From: Ulva prolifera
Lineage: Eukaryota; Chlorophyta; Ulvophyceae; Ulvales; Ulvaceae
Length of the DNA: 64,000 nucleotides
Assembly (NCBI GenBank): GCA_023078555.1
Contig: CM041197.1
Span: forward strand, 4,981,810 to 5,045,809
Direction of reading: 5' to 3'
Below are positions 35,813 to 57,946 of the stretch, one piece after another. The notes beneath the pieces were generated by a model. That model was not told where the DNA came from, did no database searches, and saw only the letters and a program-made list of their open reading frames with translations. Every line of letters starts with the position of its first letter. Position 1 is the first letter of the stretch. The position numbers and the translations under genes were made by a program.

Positions 35813-38280
35813 TCACATGTGCAAGCATGTGTACTGTGGTGACGTGATCAAACCTGCACGCTTGCTCCCATGCACCATCGGCCCCGCCGCTGCTCCTGAC
35901 TGCACCTCGCCGGCCGCTGCGCCGTCGGCTTTGTCGTCGCTGCTAGTCACCATCGGTGCTGCCGGGCGCCCCACCGATTCCGCCCGCGAGACGGCCCCAG
36001 GCCCGGCATCGGGTCCAGCTCCGCGATGCACGAGCAGGGCGAGTCGCGCGAGCGCGCGCTCGCTCACGCGCCGGGCGGCGCCGCGCAGGCGGGCGAGGAC
36101 GGAGCTGAAGCAGGCGACGGTGCCGACAAAGGCGACGGCGGTGAAGGCAAAGGAGACCGCGGTGACGCCGACGTTGATGCGGAACTGCCGCACCGCCGCG
36201 GCGTCGCTGCCGTCAAATCGAGGCTCCTGCGCCTCCGTCATGAGCTTCAGCAGCGTAAGCGCCACAAGCGCTGCCTCACACGTGAACGCCGCCGTGTGGA
36301 CCGCCACGTACGCACTGCATGCCAGCGACGTGAAGTCAGCCAGGCAGGTGTTCAGGCATGCGCGCTCGTGTACAGAGGATGAGGCTAGGTAAACTCCAGA
36401 CACACTTCACTTTGCGCATTCATACGTTGAAAATGATGACCAATTGAGCCTGCAAGTAGTTTAATACAGCGTGGACTGCAGCCGAGTGCAGGAGTAGCAC
36501 TGGCAGCAGCAGCGCGCCATGAGTGTATGCATGCACGCGGAGTGTTTGAGCATCAGCCGCCTGGGGTGCTCCCACTCGCAACGCTGCTGAGATTCCAGCT
36601 CGCACGCTCAGCCACATCCCACAATGCATGGTGAGTACACATGTGAGAGGCCAGGCCACCCTGCAGCTGATGGTCAGCTGACCTGTCCAGAGTGGCGATG
36701 ATTTGCTCCGGCCTCGCTGTGACAAATTTTAAAATGCGCAGACATTAGCCAGGGCACATGCCAATCAGTCTGAAGTGCAAGACGAAACACAGCGAGGGAA
36801 CCCAAACATTCTCAGCTTCTGCCTGACGTCCGGGCGATCCACAGGTCCCCCAAGGAATCCAATGCACAAGCTGGCGACAAGGTATAGGCCTGTGAAGAGG
36901 CCTGTCAGGGCTGCCAGCAGGCGGTAGCGCCAGCATGGGCTGTGTTGGCCAAACCAGTAGCATGGGTACTCTGCCTGCACGGCGACTGTGTCCGTCAGTG
37001 AGGTCCTCATTGCATATTGGCCATCGGCGATGCTGCTGGAGACGGTGCAGGCGCAATGGGAATGGGTGCTGAGTGCAGCTTGTGTGAGACGTTGGCATAT
37101 GAGTATGCCACCACATACTTGGCATACTTCACGATGGGCATATTGTATCCCTGATCATCGTGGCATGTTGTGGCGGTAGTGAAGGGCTGAGAGGCTGCGA
37201 CTGCGGTGCAGAAGCACTAGCACTAGCTAGCCTCCGTGTGTGGCTGCAGTATACATTGCAGCAAGTAGCTTCGCAGGTTAAGATATCAGCTGACAGCAGA
37301 GGGCGTCACAGCATGTCGCATTCACGATGACAGCCGACTGCAGAGATTCGTTCTGGTCTGCATCCTTAGCGTATATGTCACTGCACAGAATCGAAGAATC
37401 AGGCGAACATTGAAGAGCCGCAGCAGCTGCGTTGCTGCAGGTCAACACTATGACTGTTGAATCGTCTTCCTCTATGGGGCCGATGCAAGAGTTCCTCCCA
37501 TGGTCATGTATTCGGCTTGAACTGTTCAGAAGCGTATATTTGAGCACAGTGGTTCAAACGATCGTGCTGTTGCACATGCTGCTGGGAAAAGTTCACAAGA
37601 GCCGTCCAGCGCACCAATTCGAGCAGCATCCGCACAAGGACCATGTCCGTTATGGGGTCCATGACACGTACAGTGGTCCACGTTGCCTTCAGAAGTGGCA
37701 CAGCCATAGTCTTGTACGGAGTCGGGGGTTTGTCAGGAGCTGAGGCCCCAGTGTAGCCTCCCAAGACGAATAACCAGATGGCTATAGACAGCAGAACCGT
37801 CGTCAGTAGACGATTCTGAAATGGTACGAGACGCACAGGACCGGCTATAGCTGGTATAATGAGAGCAAAAATGCACAGCATCATCGAGGCAACGCCTGTG
37901 TAGTGAGCAGGTGTCCCTGCGTGCCTTGGCCCTCGTCTCCAGTAGAAGCCGAATTGAACCATTTGCGCTATTCCATATCCAAGGAGGAAGGGCAGCGGGT
38001 ACCAGCTGTCGACTTGACAGCCTGGCAGGAACGTCCCCATGATGGTGCTATAGCAGCACACGACAGAGCCCATACACACAGCAAAGATCCTAGTAGGCTT
38101 GATATGCCATTCTTCCCACGCAGCTGCGGCGTAATTGGCCATTCCCAGGCGTTCACATGTTGCGCGGAACCAGGCCGCATCGACATTGTCATGATCTTGC
38201 TGGACGAGAGAATTCAGTGGGATGATGGTGTCGTTGTGACATACATCTACAATCATGCCACCTTTGTCTGCACAGCTCAT
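35813..38280 (-). CDS. Multi-pass membrane protein, unknown function (G2, paralogue of G1)
   Basis: Three exons are inferred on the minus strand: 38280-37615 (222 codons), 36974-36791 (61 codons plus 1 nt) and 36384-35813, giving 473 residues. The ATG at 38280 (MSCADKGG) is chosen because homology to G1 begins about 45 residues later (CERLGMANYAAAAWEEWHIKP). The same hydrophobic segments as in G1 follow; highly conserved blocks are FYWRRGPRHAGTPAHY, GYTGASAPDKP, RVMDPITDM, CYWFGQHSPCWRYRLLAALT and RQFRINVGVTAVSFAFTAVA. The second intron differs from G1 in phase (1 instead of 0), with an acceptor at 36385; the poorly conserved join makes this junction the least certain part. The C-terminal tails of G1 and G2 are unrelated in sequence. 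Function unknown. Confidence 0.7.
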
Positions 38281-41200
38281 CGTGGTTGGGCAAGTTTCAG
38301 AGCGATGCCATTCAAGGCGCTTGCAAACTGCAAAAAATCTACAGGAACTGAAATTCACGATGTGAATAGAACTGAGCAGATTGTAAAGTAGTGGAAGCTG
38401 CGGAACTGGTCTACACTGATAGCGAAAGCGTCGTCTTGTTCCAGCGATGCTGAAACGTGGTGGATCACTGCAGTACACGAAGGGCGAAACAGACAATACG
38501 GAATCACACTCATGGCATGATGAACCTGCGGAACCTAAGATCGCCCTAGCCTGTAGAACTTCAAACAACTCACGAACCGACCCAACCATACATAAACTGA
38601 TCCCCGTCGAGCTGCGATGTGACTACTCTCGCACTTTCTCGCTTCTCTTCGCCTAGCTGGTGCCACACACGAGGCGAGCTGATAGCGCCTTGTGTGAGTT
38701 TCCCAGATCGACTCGAATTAGCTAGATTTGCGTCAGGTCGATGGTTCAGATCACGGCCAGATCACACGCGAGGACTGCCCAAGCCACAGGAGCTACCTCC
38801 ATATGGCACAGCCCGTGCCTGTTCGGCGGCCGTCAGGCTAAGTTATTTGTCTTAAATAAGGATGAACGATCCAGAAGTTGCCTTTTGAAGAGAGAGGCAT
38901 CAGCAGGTTGCTGAGCCAGCAGCACCTTCAGGTAGAACAGGGGCCAAGTGTCAGCTTCCGCCAAGCACTCAGCACTAGTGATCCGTCAAAGACAGTGCCG
39001 GGCCGAGATTTCTGCTCAGATTCGTTTGCAAAGCGATAGCTATGCGGTGTGCTGGTTGCCACGCAGTTTCTTCGACACCGCGTTACGTCTTGAGCTGAAT
39101 CGATTGATTGCCAATTGTGGGCATTTGCAAATGCCCACTCTTGCCTTCCCTGCGCAATGCGCAGCGCGATCATCTCCACAGTACTGTCATGCATACTGAC
39201 ATGGTGTACCAGTGTAGCAGGCTTGACAGAGCGCCAAGCTGCCTGCCATATCTGGGATAGATGAGAATTCTTAAGGGCCACGTCAGTACGCTCTCAAGTG
39301 TATCGATACTGCTCGGGCCCGTCCGTAGTCCGTGGTATGGTTCCGTTCTTCCAAAGACCTCCAGCTGTTGCCAGGAAACAGCCGCAGGGGAGTTGATCAC
39401 GTGATCAGCACATGACTGATCCAAACAGCACATGCACACCCGCTGCCTGGTGTCAGCTGTCAGCTGCAGCCACAACGTCACATGCCCAGATCCTGGTACA
39501 CATCCTGGCCAGCTAGTGCATCCACAGCCCGCTTAAGCAGCGTTCTGATGCGTGAGGGAAGTATGCCTGATCCATGCACTACAATCACGTCGGAAGCCTC
39601 TGCATTGGCCAGCTAGCGCTGCCGAGGCGCCCACATGAGACAGCACAAGGGGGACCCTGACACATCGTTTGCATCAGCACTGCACCTCGCGGAGCGTTGG
39701 TGAATTACGGAAACAGGCACAGAGCCAATGCATGGCCGAGGCCGGGGCCGTCGCCACACACATCCGATCGCCGTGGCCGAGGGAGCATGGTGCCAAGCAG
39801 GCAGCACATGCACTGACAACGCGCTGAAAGTGTACACGAGTGTCGCGACCGCCGGTGACACGGGAACGATGGCTGGAGGCCACTTGGCCACACCATCGAT
39901 GGTGGATATCCACAGCAGGACCCATCCGGGAGCCGGTGTGATGTGACAGTGGTGCATCGGAGGGACGCGCATGAGGAACCGCTGCAGAATGTCCAGGCGG
40001 CGGCACCATGGAGCACCAGAGGCCCGCAGCGAGTGGCTGCGTTGCTGTGAGTGGTGCAAAGCGGCTGGAGCCCCATCAGCCACACTCCCATTTGCGTGCA
40101 GCTACACTGGCACCGGCATTCCCCCCATTGTTTTTGCCGAGTCTTTGGGGAGCCTGGTCGGGGTGTACATCAGCCTACTAGGAGGTGTACATCAGCCTAG
40201 AGCTCATGCATCACCAGAATGCTGGCAGAAACGGGACACTTTGGCCACATCCCAGTCGCCAGAGCGGCTTGCCACCGGGACGCCGGCGGCAAGCCGCATG
40301 GATGGGCCCTGTGCATGTGAGTAGCAATCAGGCGTGTTCGGCCTGGCCAGAATCCTGGGAAAACTGGGCCATGTTGACATACGAATCATGCTGAATTCCT
40401 GTCCAAGCATACACCGTACGTGGGCAAAACGGAGGGTTACATAAGCATGGTCACTGCACAATAGAATTCAAACGCCGCTTTCGTTCGAACTGGTCCCAGG
40501 TACGTATGACTGGACGTCAGCAGCTGCTGACTAGTGCAGGCTGCAGAACACATAGGTCAACTGTTCAGATTCTTTACTTTACTGTAGTCTGACCATGCAT
40601 ACCATGTATCTCGAGATAGTGCAGCTGTCTAGACACAGACATGTCCTGCACAGCTATATTTATGTCCCACGCAACAACATACGTCTCGCCTGATCATGAG
40701 ATAGAGCATGACATATACGTCTCTGTGCAGGATGCAATTGCGCAGCATTGCTGCGCATCGCGTCCTCGGCCTGATTTCCGGCCTGTGGACACGCTGGCTG
40801 CATGCATTTGCAGAACGAGATCTGCGCGACGAGACGACTCGCCAGCTGCGTGCAACATCGTTGCAAACGAGGCGTGGGACACGGCGAACAATGACGAGCT
40901 AGTATGCATGTAACGCTGCACACCTTGCATCGTCACAGACAGCTCGCTGGCTATGTGCGCGCAGCTGCAGCTCGCGCCGGGCGCAGGCAGCATGAAGTCT
41001 GAGGCCAGACAAACAGGCGGGACGCTGTGCGTGGCCGAAAGTAGCGAGTGGCCCGAAAGCTGTGCTGTAATATCTGTTTTCACTTCTGTTGCTTGCGCCA
41101 TCGGCTTGAGTTGGAAGCGTGCACGTCGGAGTAGCCTGCGCCTCAGTGTGGCGCTCGTGAACCCTCGCTCGAAAGCACTGTATCTCAGAAATTCATTCAA

Positions 41201-41379
41201 TGTTTGGCGTATTCTGATGACGACCGCGATAGCGCGTGCCGCCTACAGCTAGCGCAATGCCGTCCCCTCTTGCAGCGGCTTCCGCGCTCGCTCCACGATT
41301 TTCTCCGCTGACCGGCTTGCAGCGAGGCAAGCCGCACACGTTGGAGGGCAGATTTGCGAATACATAGGTTGCTGCCCTG
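38281..41379. other. Divergent intergenic region between G2 and RC
   Basis: G2 and RC are transcribed away from each other, so promoters for both should lie here. I find no repeat family and no gene. Open frames near 39613-40091 on the minus strand overlap each other and lack any known motif. Confidence 0.5.
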
Positions 41380-52582
<11,203 letters not shown>

Positions 52583-52828
52583 GCCGCCGGATGATGATGG
52601 TGGAGTAGGAACCAGACGGTGGCGGGGCTGCCGCTGATATGAACTGATGCAGATGCTTCTGGAAGGAGGGGCGGGAGAGCCTCGCCACGTGGCCTGGGAA
52701 TGCATGCATGCTGCGCCGGCGGCGCGGCTGCAAGGACCTCCCTTGCGGCCCGCCGTTGACCACGGGCCGTGACGGGATGCTTGAGAGCAGGAAAGAGGAA
52801 AACAGGCGGCCACCTGAGCATGGTGCTG

Positions 52829-52873
52829 CATGCTGTGGCCCATGCTGTGGCCCATGCTGTGGCCCATGCTGTG
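52829..52873. repeat. 12-bp tandem repeat (CATGCTGTGGCC)
   Basis: There are about 3.75 units, about 250 bases after the RC stop codon, so it may be in its 3' untranslated region. Confidence 0.9.
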
Positions 52874-53296
52874 CATGCTGTGGCATGCTGTGCCACAGTG
52901 ACCCAAGCCCCGGGCATGGCCTGTTCAGGTACAGCCATGTCTCAAATTTTCGTATTTTGCATGTCGGGGTAACCTCACTTGTCACAGCGTCACGTGGGCG
53001 CAAGAGTGGTACAGGGTTATGTCTACAGGGGTGCAGATGGCCACGTGCAGCCGGTGCAGGCACCGCGGGTGGCTTGCCGCATGAAATGGGCTGAGAAGGC
53101 GTACACAGCCATGTTGGTGTCGGTGTTGATCGATGCGTGCATGCTTCGTGCTGTGTGCTGTGTGCTGTGAGACATGGACCACCGGTTACGGACAGGGCCG
53201 CAGGGTATCGACCCGGCTGTGTGCAACGGTGTGCTATAACCAGGGAGGTGCCCGCAAGTCAGTGCTCCCGCTCGGGCGCCACCCATCTGCGCTCCC

Positions 53297-53368
53297 GCAT
53301 CTGAGCGGTGCGTGTGTTACAAGGACAAAGGCAGCAAGGCGGGCAGTGCCGCATGTGAGCGGTGCGTG
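53297..53368 (-). mobile_element. 36-bp family-5 insertion with 18-bp duplication
   Basis: GCATCTGAGCGGTGCGTG (53297-53314) and GCATGTGAGCGGTGCGTG (53351-53368) differ by one base and flank 36 bp: TGTTACAAGGACAAAGGC then AGCAAGGCGGGCAGTGCC. The insert's end TTACAAGGACAAA, read on the minus strand as TTTGTCCTTGTAA, again finishes in TGTAA. Confidence 0.85.
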
Positions 53369-54115
53369 GGTGCCTGGACATACAGTTGTGCCCACAGATC
53401 CGGGCTCGCTTGAGCAACTGCATTCGCATCGCCAGGCACAGGCGCCACAGGGGTTGGCGCCACCAGCACTGCCTGGCATCGTGCACTGCTGCAAGGACTA
53501 AGCCGGAGAGCAGGTAGCATCGCAGGGGCCGCGTTGAACCATGTACGTAAACCAACATGACCGTGATGTATGATGAAATGGCCGCCCCACAGCCAGATTG
53601 AGGTGGCAGTTCCAAGCCCATGTGCGCGCCTGTGTGAATTGAATCTGCAATGCAGCTGTTTCTGAAGACTGACCTGACGGGCAGGCACTCTGGCAGTGCA
53701 GAGATTGTAAAAAACTTGTAATCAGCACAGTGCAGTCGACCGCGACGGCGGTCAGGTGATTTGCATGCCAAACTGTGCTCACGACTGAAGGCAACACTCA
53801 CAGTGGCAAATCTTGATTGGCGTGTCTCCGCCGTTGCGGCGTTGATGCGGTAGTTGCTCGCACGGCCAGGTCCTTGTGACCGTGCCTCTGGTGTTGCGTG
53901 GTCTGATGTAGCCATTGTTCTGATTGGTGGTGTTGGTGGTGATGTTGGGGTGCCAGGTGTTGCAAGTCGCCCGTCCCCTCTCGCAGAGTTGGCTCGTGTC
54001 GTTGCATTCTGTGGCGCAAGTCAGAGCCTGCGGCAGCATGTTACTTGGATGTCTCTTTCGGTCCCGGAGTTCAAGGTGTCCAATGCCTAAATGGATACGG
54101 CTACGTAATCATGCA

Positions 54116-54193
54116 TACACACATGGTGGATTTGCGAGTGGATTCTGAGAAACGGCTCGACGCCTGGCCTCTGTCCTTTGTAATTACACACAT
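54116..54193 (+). mobile_element. 60-bp family-2 insertion with 9-bp duplication
   Basis: TACACACAT at 54116-54124 and 54185-54193 flanks GTGGATTCTGAGAAACGGC and TCTGTCCTTTGTAAT. The sequence is close to the insertion at 12313-12391. The duplication is short, so on its own it is weak, but the insert boundaries agree with the other copy. Confidence 0.7.
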
Positions 54194-54321
54194 ACTCGCG
54201 GGACTCACAGTTCCGTTCGGCGATCTTTCGTGACTAACAGGCCATGTGCCCTGAGTGATGGGGCGGCCCACAAAACGTCGGCCCGCTTTCCCCCGCCTGC
54301 TGCAGTGTTCGTTCGTCGAGC

Positions 54322-54410
54322 CTCGTCATATGGAACCATTCCGAATACTCAGGTATAATTTCTGGGTGGCAGCCCTGGAAGTCCTGTGCCACAACCCGGC
54401 ACTGGTCTGC
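54322..54410 (+). repeat. Dispersed repeat family 4, copy 3
   Basis: Blocks are ATATGGAACCATTCCGAATA, CTCAGGTATAATTTCTGGG and TGGCAGCCCTGGAAG, then ACAACCCGGCACTGGTCTGC. Confidence 0.65.
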
Positions 54411-54540
54411 TGTTGGCCTTGGCCATCGGGCCTCGCGTCTCTGCCCCGCACACGGTGCGTGCGCGTGGTGGCTCCGTGACCTGTCATGGGTGCGCCACAG
54501 CCGCCATACATATGCTATAGTCCTCAAGGTTGTACGTATC

Positions 54541-54720
54541 TACAAAGGACAGAGTCCGGGCATGAAGCCAGTGCTCGGAATCCACTTGCAAACCCACCTA
54601 CTCAGTCACGACACTAGGCTAGGCACGAGCGCACCACAGCCCTGATGCTTGAACGTATGTAGACACAAAGGACAGATGCCAGGCATCCAGCCGTTGCTAG
54701 GAATTCACATGCCAACCCAC
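54541..54720 (-). repeat. Two further family-2 tails in minus orientation
   Basis: Segments beginning TACAAAGGACAGAGTCCGGGC (about 54542) and ACAAAGGACAGATGCCAGGC (about 54664) are reverse complements of diverged family-2 tails. They are followed by similar sequence (CACTTGCAAACCCACC and CACATGCCAACCCACTC, then CTCAGTCA), so they may be a local duplication. Confidence 0.6.
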
Positions 54721-54822
54721 TCAGTCATGGCACAAGGCCGCGCACCATCGCCCTGCCGGTAATTCCAGCCAAGGATTGGAGCCTCGCACGGAGCAGATAA
54801 GCATGATGTATGAATGCATGAA

Positions 54823-54905
54823 TACGTAAAGTAAAGTAAATCTAAATTTACTGAGCCGTATCCTATTGGACATTGACAACTCCGAATTAACGGGACCACG
54901 TAGCC
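54823..54905 (-). repeat. Dispersed repeat family 3, near-consensus copy
   Basis: On the minus strand it reads CGTGGTCCCGTTAATTCGG, AGTTGTCAATGTCCAATAGG and ATACGGCTCAGTAAATTTAG, then ATTTACTTTACTTT. A further partial copy lies at 55062-55130. Confidence 0.65.
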
Positions 54906-54995
54906 ATGTGACGCGGCCTGCCTGACATGGGGAGGGCGTTGCGGCGGTGGGTCTGCTGGCTGCTGCTGCGTGGGGTTAGCGGTAGAGGTCGGGCT

Positions 54996-55058
54996 GCCCG
55001 CTGGTCGGGCTGCCCGCTGTGGTGCGGCGCCCGCACCACAGCAGCCCGACCAGCGGGC
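54996..55058. repeat. Long hairpin, 28-bp stem with a 4-nt bulge and 3-nt loop
   Basis: The arm 55031-55058 is the reverse complement of 54996-55027 apart from four extra bases (CCGC). The left arm itself contains a 16-bp tandem duplication (GGTCGGGCTGCCCGCT). The hairpin lies between two family-3 copies. Confidence 0.88.
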
Positions 55059-55061
55059 CCC

Positions 55062-55130
55062 CTTAAGTAAAGTCAATCTGAGTTGACAAAGCCGTAATCT
55101 ATTGGACATTGGCATTATGTGTTAGCGGGG
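55062..55130 (-). repeat. Dispersed repeat family 3, partial copy
   Basis: It reads TTAAGTAAAGTCAATCTGAG, TTGACAAAGCCGTAATCTATT and GGACATTGGCATTATGTG, a diverged version of the copy 150 bases upstream in the same orientation. Confidence 0.55.
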
Positions 55131-57946
55131 GCCCCGGCGTCGGGTCCTGTGGTCGCGGGGCATCATGGCAATGCTTTCCTCGGTGCCGGAATTCTGCAGG
55201 TGATGTTGGCTCCGCCTTGCGAATGCTATGTTTGAACGTGGGCATATTTATGACCCTACTCTGCTCTGCACTTTGGGTGCCAGGATGTGGGCACATGCAT
55301 GCTCGCGCAAACCCTGGGCGCGCATATGTTATTGTTGCTGCCTTCCCAGCTTCCTGGAAAATAAACCTCAGCAAATCTGCAGCTGTTGTCCCCAAAAGAT
55401 ATCTACATGCATCGTGGCCAGGTGGCCACCTAGGACTCAGATGCACATTCTGCATCCTATGTGAGGTACGCGCTCAAGTGGCCCCCGATACGCCCCGCTT
55501 GCAGCAGACCATGCCGTTCCAGGGTTTGCCGCAGGCGAAACTTGCCTTCGCTCTCCGTCGCCAAGCCGTCACTCCCTGTGGGACTGGTCGCGTATGCATG
55601 CATGGGCGGTGAATGCCTGACGGGCGTCGAGCGGGCTAGTGCGAACTTTGCAGGCAAGCAAGCGAAGACAGCGATCACGTTCCAGCAGCGGCAGCTTGTG
55701 CATGCACGCCGCGCAACGTCGCCGTATCGGTAGACCCCTGCACAATCCACACGCACGTCGCGGTATCGGTACAGCTACCCATACTTTGAGGATCGTGGCA
55801 AACGCTGACAGTTGCCAAATCAGGTCGAAAGAGAGGCACAGTCCTGGCATAAGATGATTCGAATGTTCTCGTTGCGATGGCCGCGAAAAAGCGGTCTCTA
55901 GGCGGGACACGCGCGCAAGGTGTGTTGCAATCATGATGGGGTCTCCCGTGCGCACTGCAGGCAAGTGACAGGCGCAGGAGAATACACTAGCAGCGTAATT
56001 TTGGAATTCGTGCTGTGTGACGTGAGCCTGGGCGCCTTGCTGTGGTCCAGAGGCAGTCCTCTGCATGTGTTGTTGGGCTCCGCACACCCACTGAACGCAT
56101 TGCGGGGTACCCGATATACTGGCGTGGTCATGCGCTACAACTGGAAAAAACATCTGCGATGGTCATGATGGAATTCTGCCATTGTCATGATGTTGTTGAT
56201 GCTGTATGCGCCGTATGGCCAAAGCATCATCGGCTAAGAGAGCACCCCTAGCCACGTGCACCATGCCCGACAGCACAGGACAGAGCTCGGCATATAACCC
56301 GGCGACAACCGAAAGGATAATCAAAGCGGAACCGGAACCCATATGCTTCGACTTTACACCTTCGTTTGACTGCCCGCGCATAACGGTAAGTTCGACTTGC
56401 GTCGCCGAAGCCTTGTGAGCCGTTTCGGGCGCGTCCGTGCATCGTTCGTTGAGGGTTGCGACGCGACAATCGCGAAGCCTGTGCCATCAAGACAGCATTC
56501 CTAGTCACCTCTAGCTCCATTGCAATGCAGGTGTGTACGGTTTGAGGCCCTTGCATTGCGTTGACGCGCAGCCAAGCTTGCACTAGAGCACACCGCGATT
56601 GGGAATGCGCGCCAGCGAAGTGCATGGGCAACGGCTGTATATGCGTGTCCCTGTAGCACGCGCGCTGTTGTGTGGCTGTCAAGCTGCATTCCAGTCTCTG
56701 AATGTTGCAGTCTACCTTCGAAGCGCGCTCGCCGGTTGCTGGTTGTATCAACGCTGTGCCACCGACGCGTCGGTTACCTCGAGGGACGCAGTGGGCTTGG
56801 TGTTGCGTGAACTAGCCTGCGGGCCATCACCAGCCACCAACACCTGTGGGTTAATGCCACTCCGCGCATGAAATGCAGCGGTTAGATGGTATTGGCTCTT
56901 CGTGTTTGTGTGCGCCAGTTACCATACCAGTCGGTCCAGCCGCTGCTGATGTCGACCGAGTGCTGCACTTCACCTGCGTTAAGTTCGTCGTGTACAGCAT
57001 CGAGCACTTACCGTAACCTTGCGGAAATCGTCGTTGACATCAATTTGCCTTTCCGAGTTCCCATGAGACGTAGACCGATTGCGTTCGTGGGTCGCTCTGT
57101 CGCGGCCTACACCTCCATTCTGTTGTCGTGGGCCTCGGGCGCGCCAAAGCTGTCCGAACTCCCATTACGGCGAGAAAGCGGAAGCTGTGGTCCACATGCA
57201 ATCTCTGGTGTCGATCGTATGTTATTCAAAGCAAGTACTGTGCGAGGCTCGCGCAGGCTTGCGTAGGCAGAGACCAAGCTCAGCAGCACTGATGCTCGGC
57301 ACGATATCAGTCGTAGAAACAGCAGGGTGGCAGAGCTTCAGCAAGTTCCCCGTCCATGCTCATGATTGTGCTCAGAACCTTTGAGACACGCTTGACAGAA
57401 CCCACAGTCTCCAACATGCTCGACACAGTTCAAGATGCACGAACATACCCTTGAAATATGCCACAATATTGACTTCAAATGCATCTGTGGTAGCGCCTCG
57501 ATGCGCAGGAGCACAGATGGCTGCCACATGCCCCGTCCACACCATTTCTGCACAGCACATGTGTACAGGCCGAGTTCCTCACAGGTAGAGCTTTCCACAA
57601 ACCGCTCTGGAACACTTCTGCATCCAACATTGGATGATATAGATTTTAATACCCAATGACTCTGCACAATGCCTCATCGTCGCGATTGTGCCATGCGCAA
57701 CTGGACGTCCCACCATGGCGATGTGCTCTGATGACCTGCAAGCTCTCCCAGAGCGCATTAGGTGTCATGCAAACGCCAGCCTGGCAAACACATGAGCCTC
57801 CGTATCCTTGCAGGGCGTCCGACCGCTGCTGTAAAGCCTTCTTTCGCACAGCCAGTGCATCAGCAAAGAGCCCACACCAGGAGCACACTAGTTCCTCCAG
57901 CAACGCCAGTGCCAACACCTGCCCGGCACCTGCCAGCAGCGTCACC

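Larger units (their letters stand above)
52583..57946. other. Intergenic region between RC and the GMC oxidoreductase gene
   Basis: This 5.4 kb starts with a 12-bp tandem repeat (52829-52873), then carries short repeat insertions (families 2, 3, 4 and 5, listed separately) and a long hairpin at 54996-55058. The part from 55.2 to 57.9 kb has only short overlapping frames. I see no supportable gene. Confidence 0.5.
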
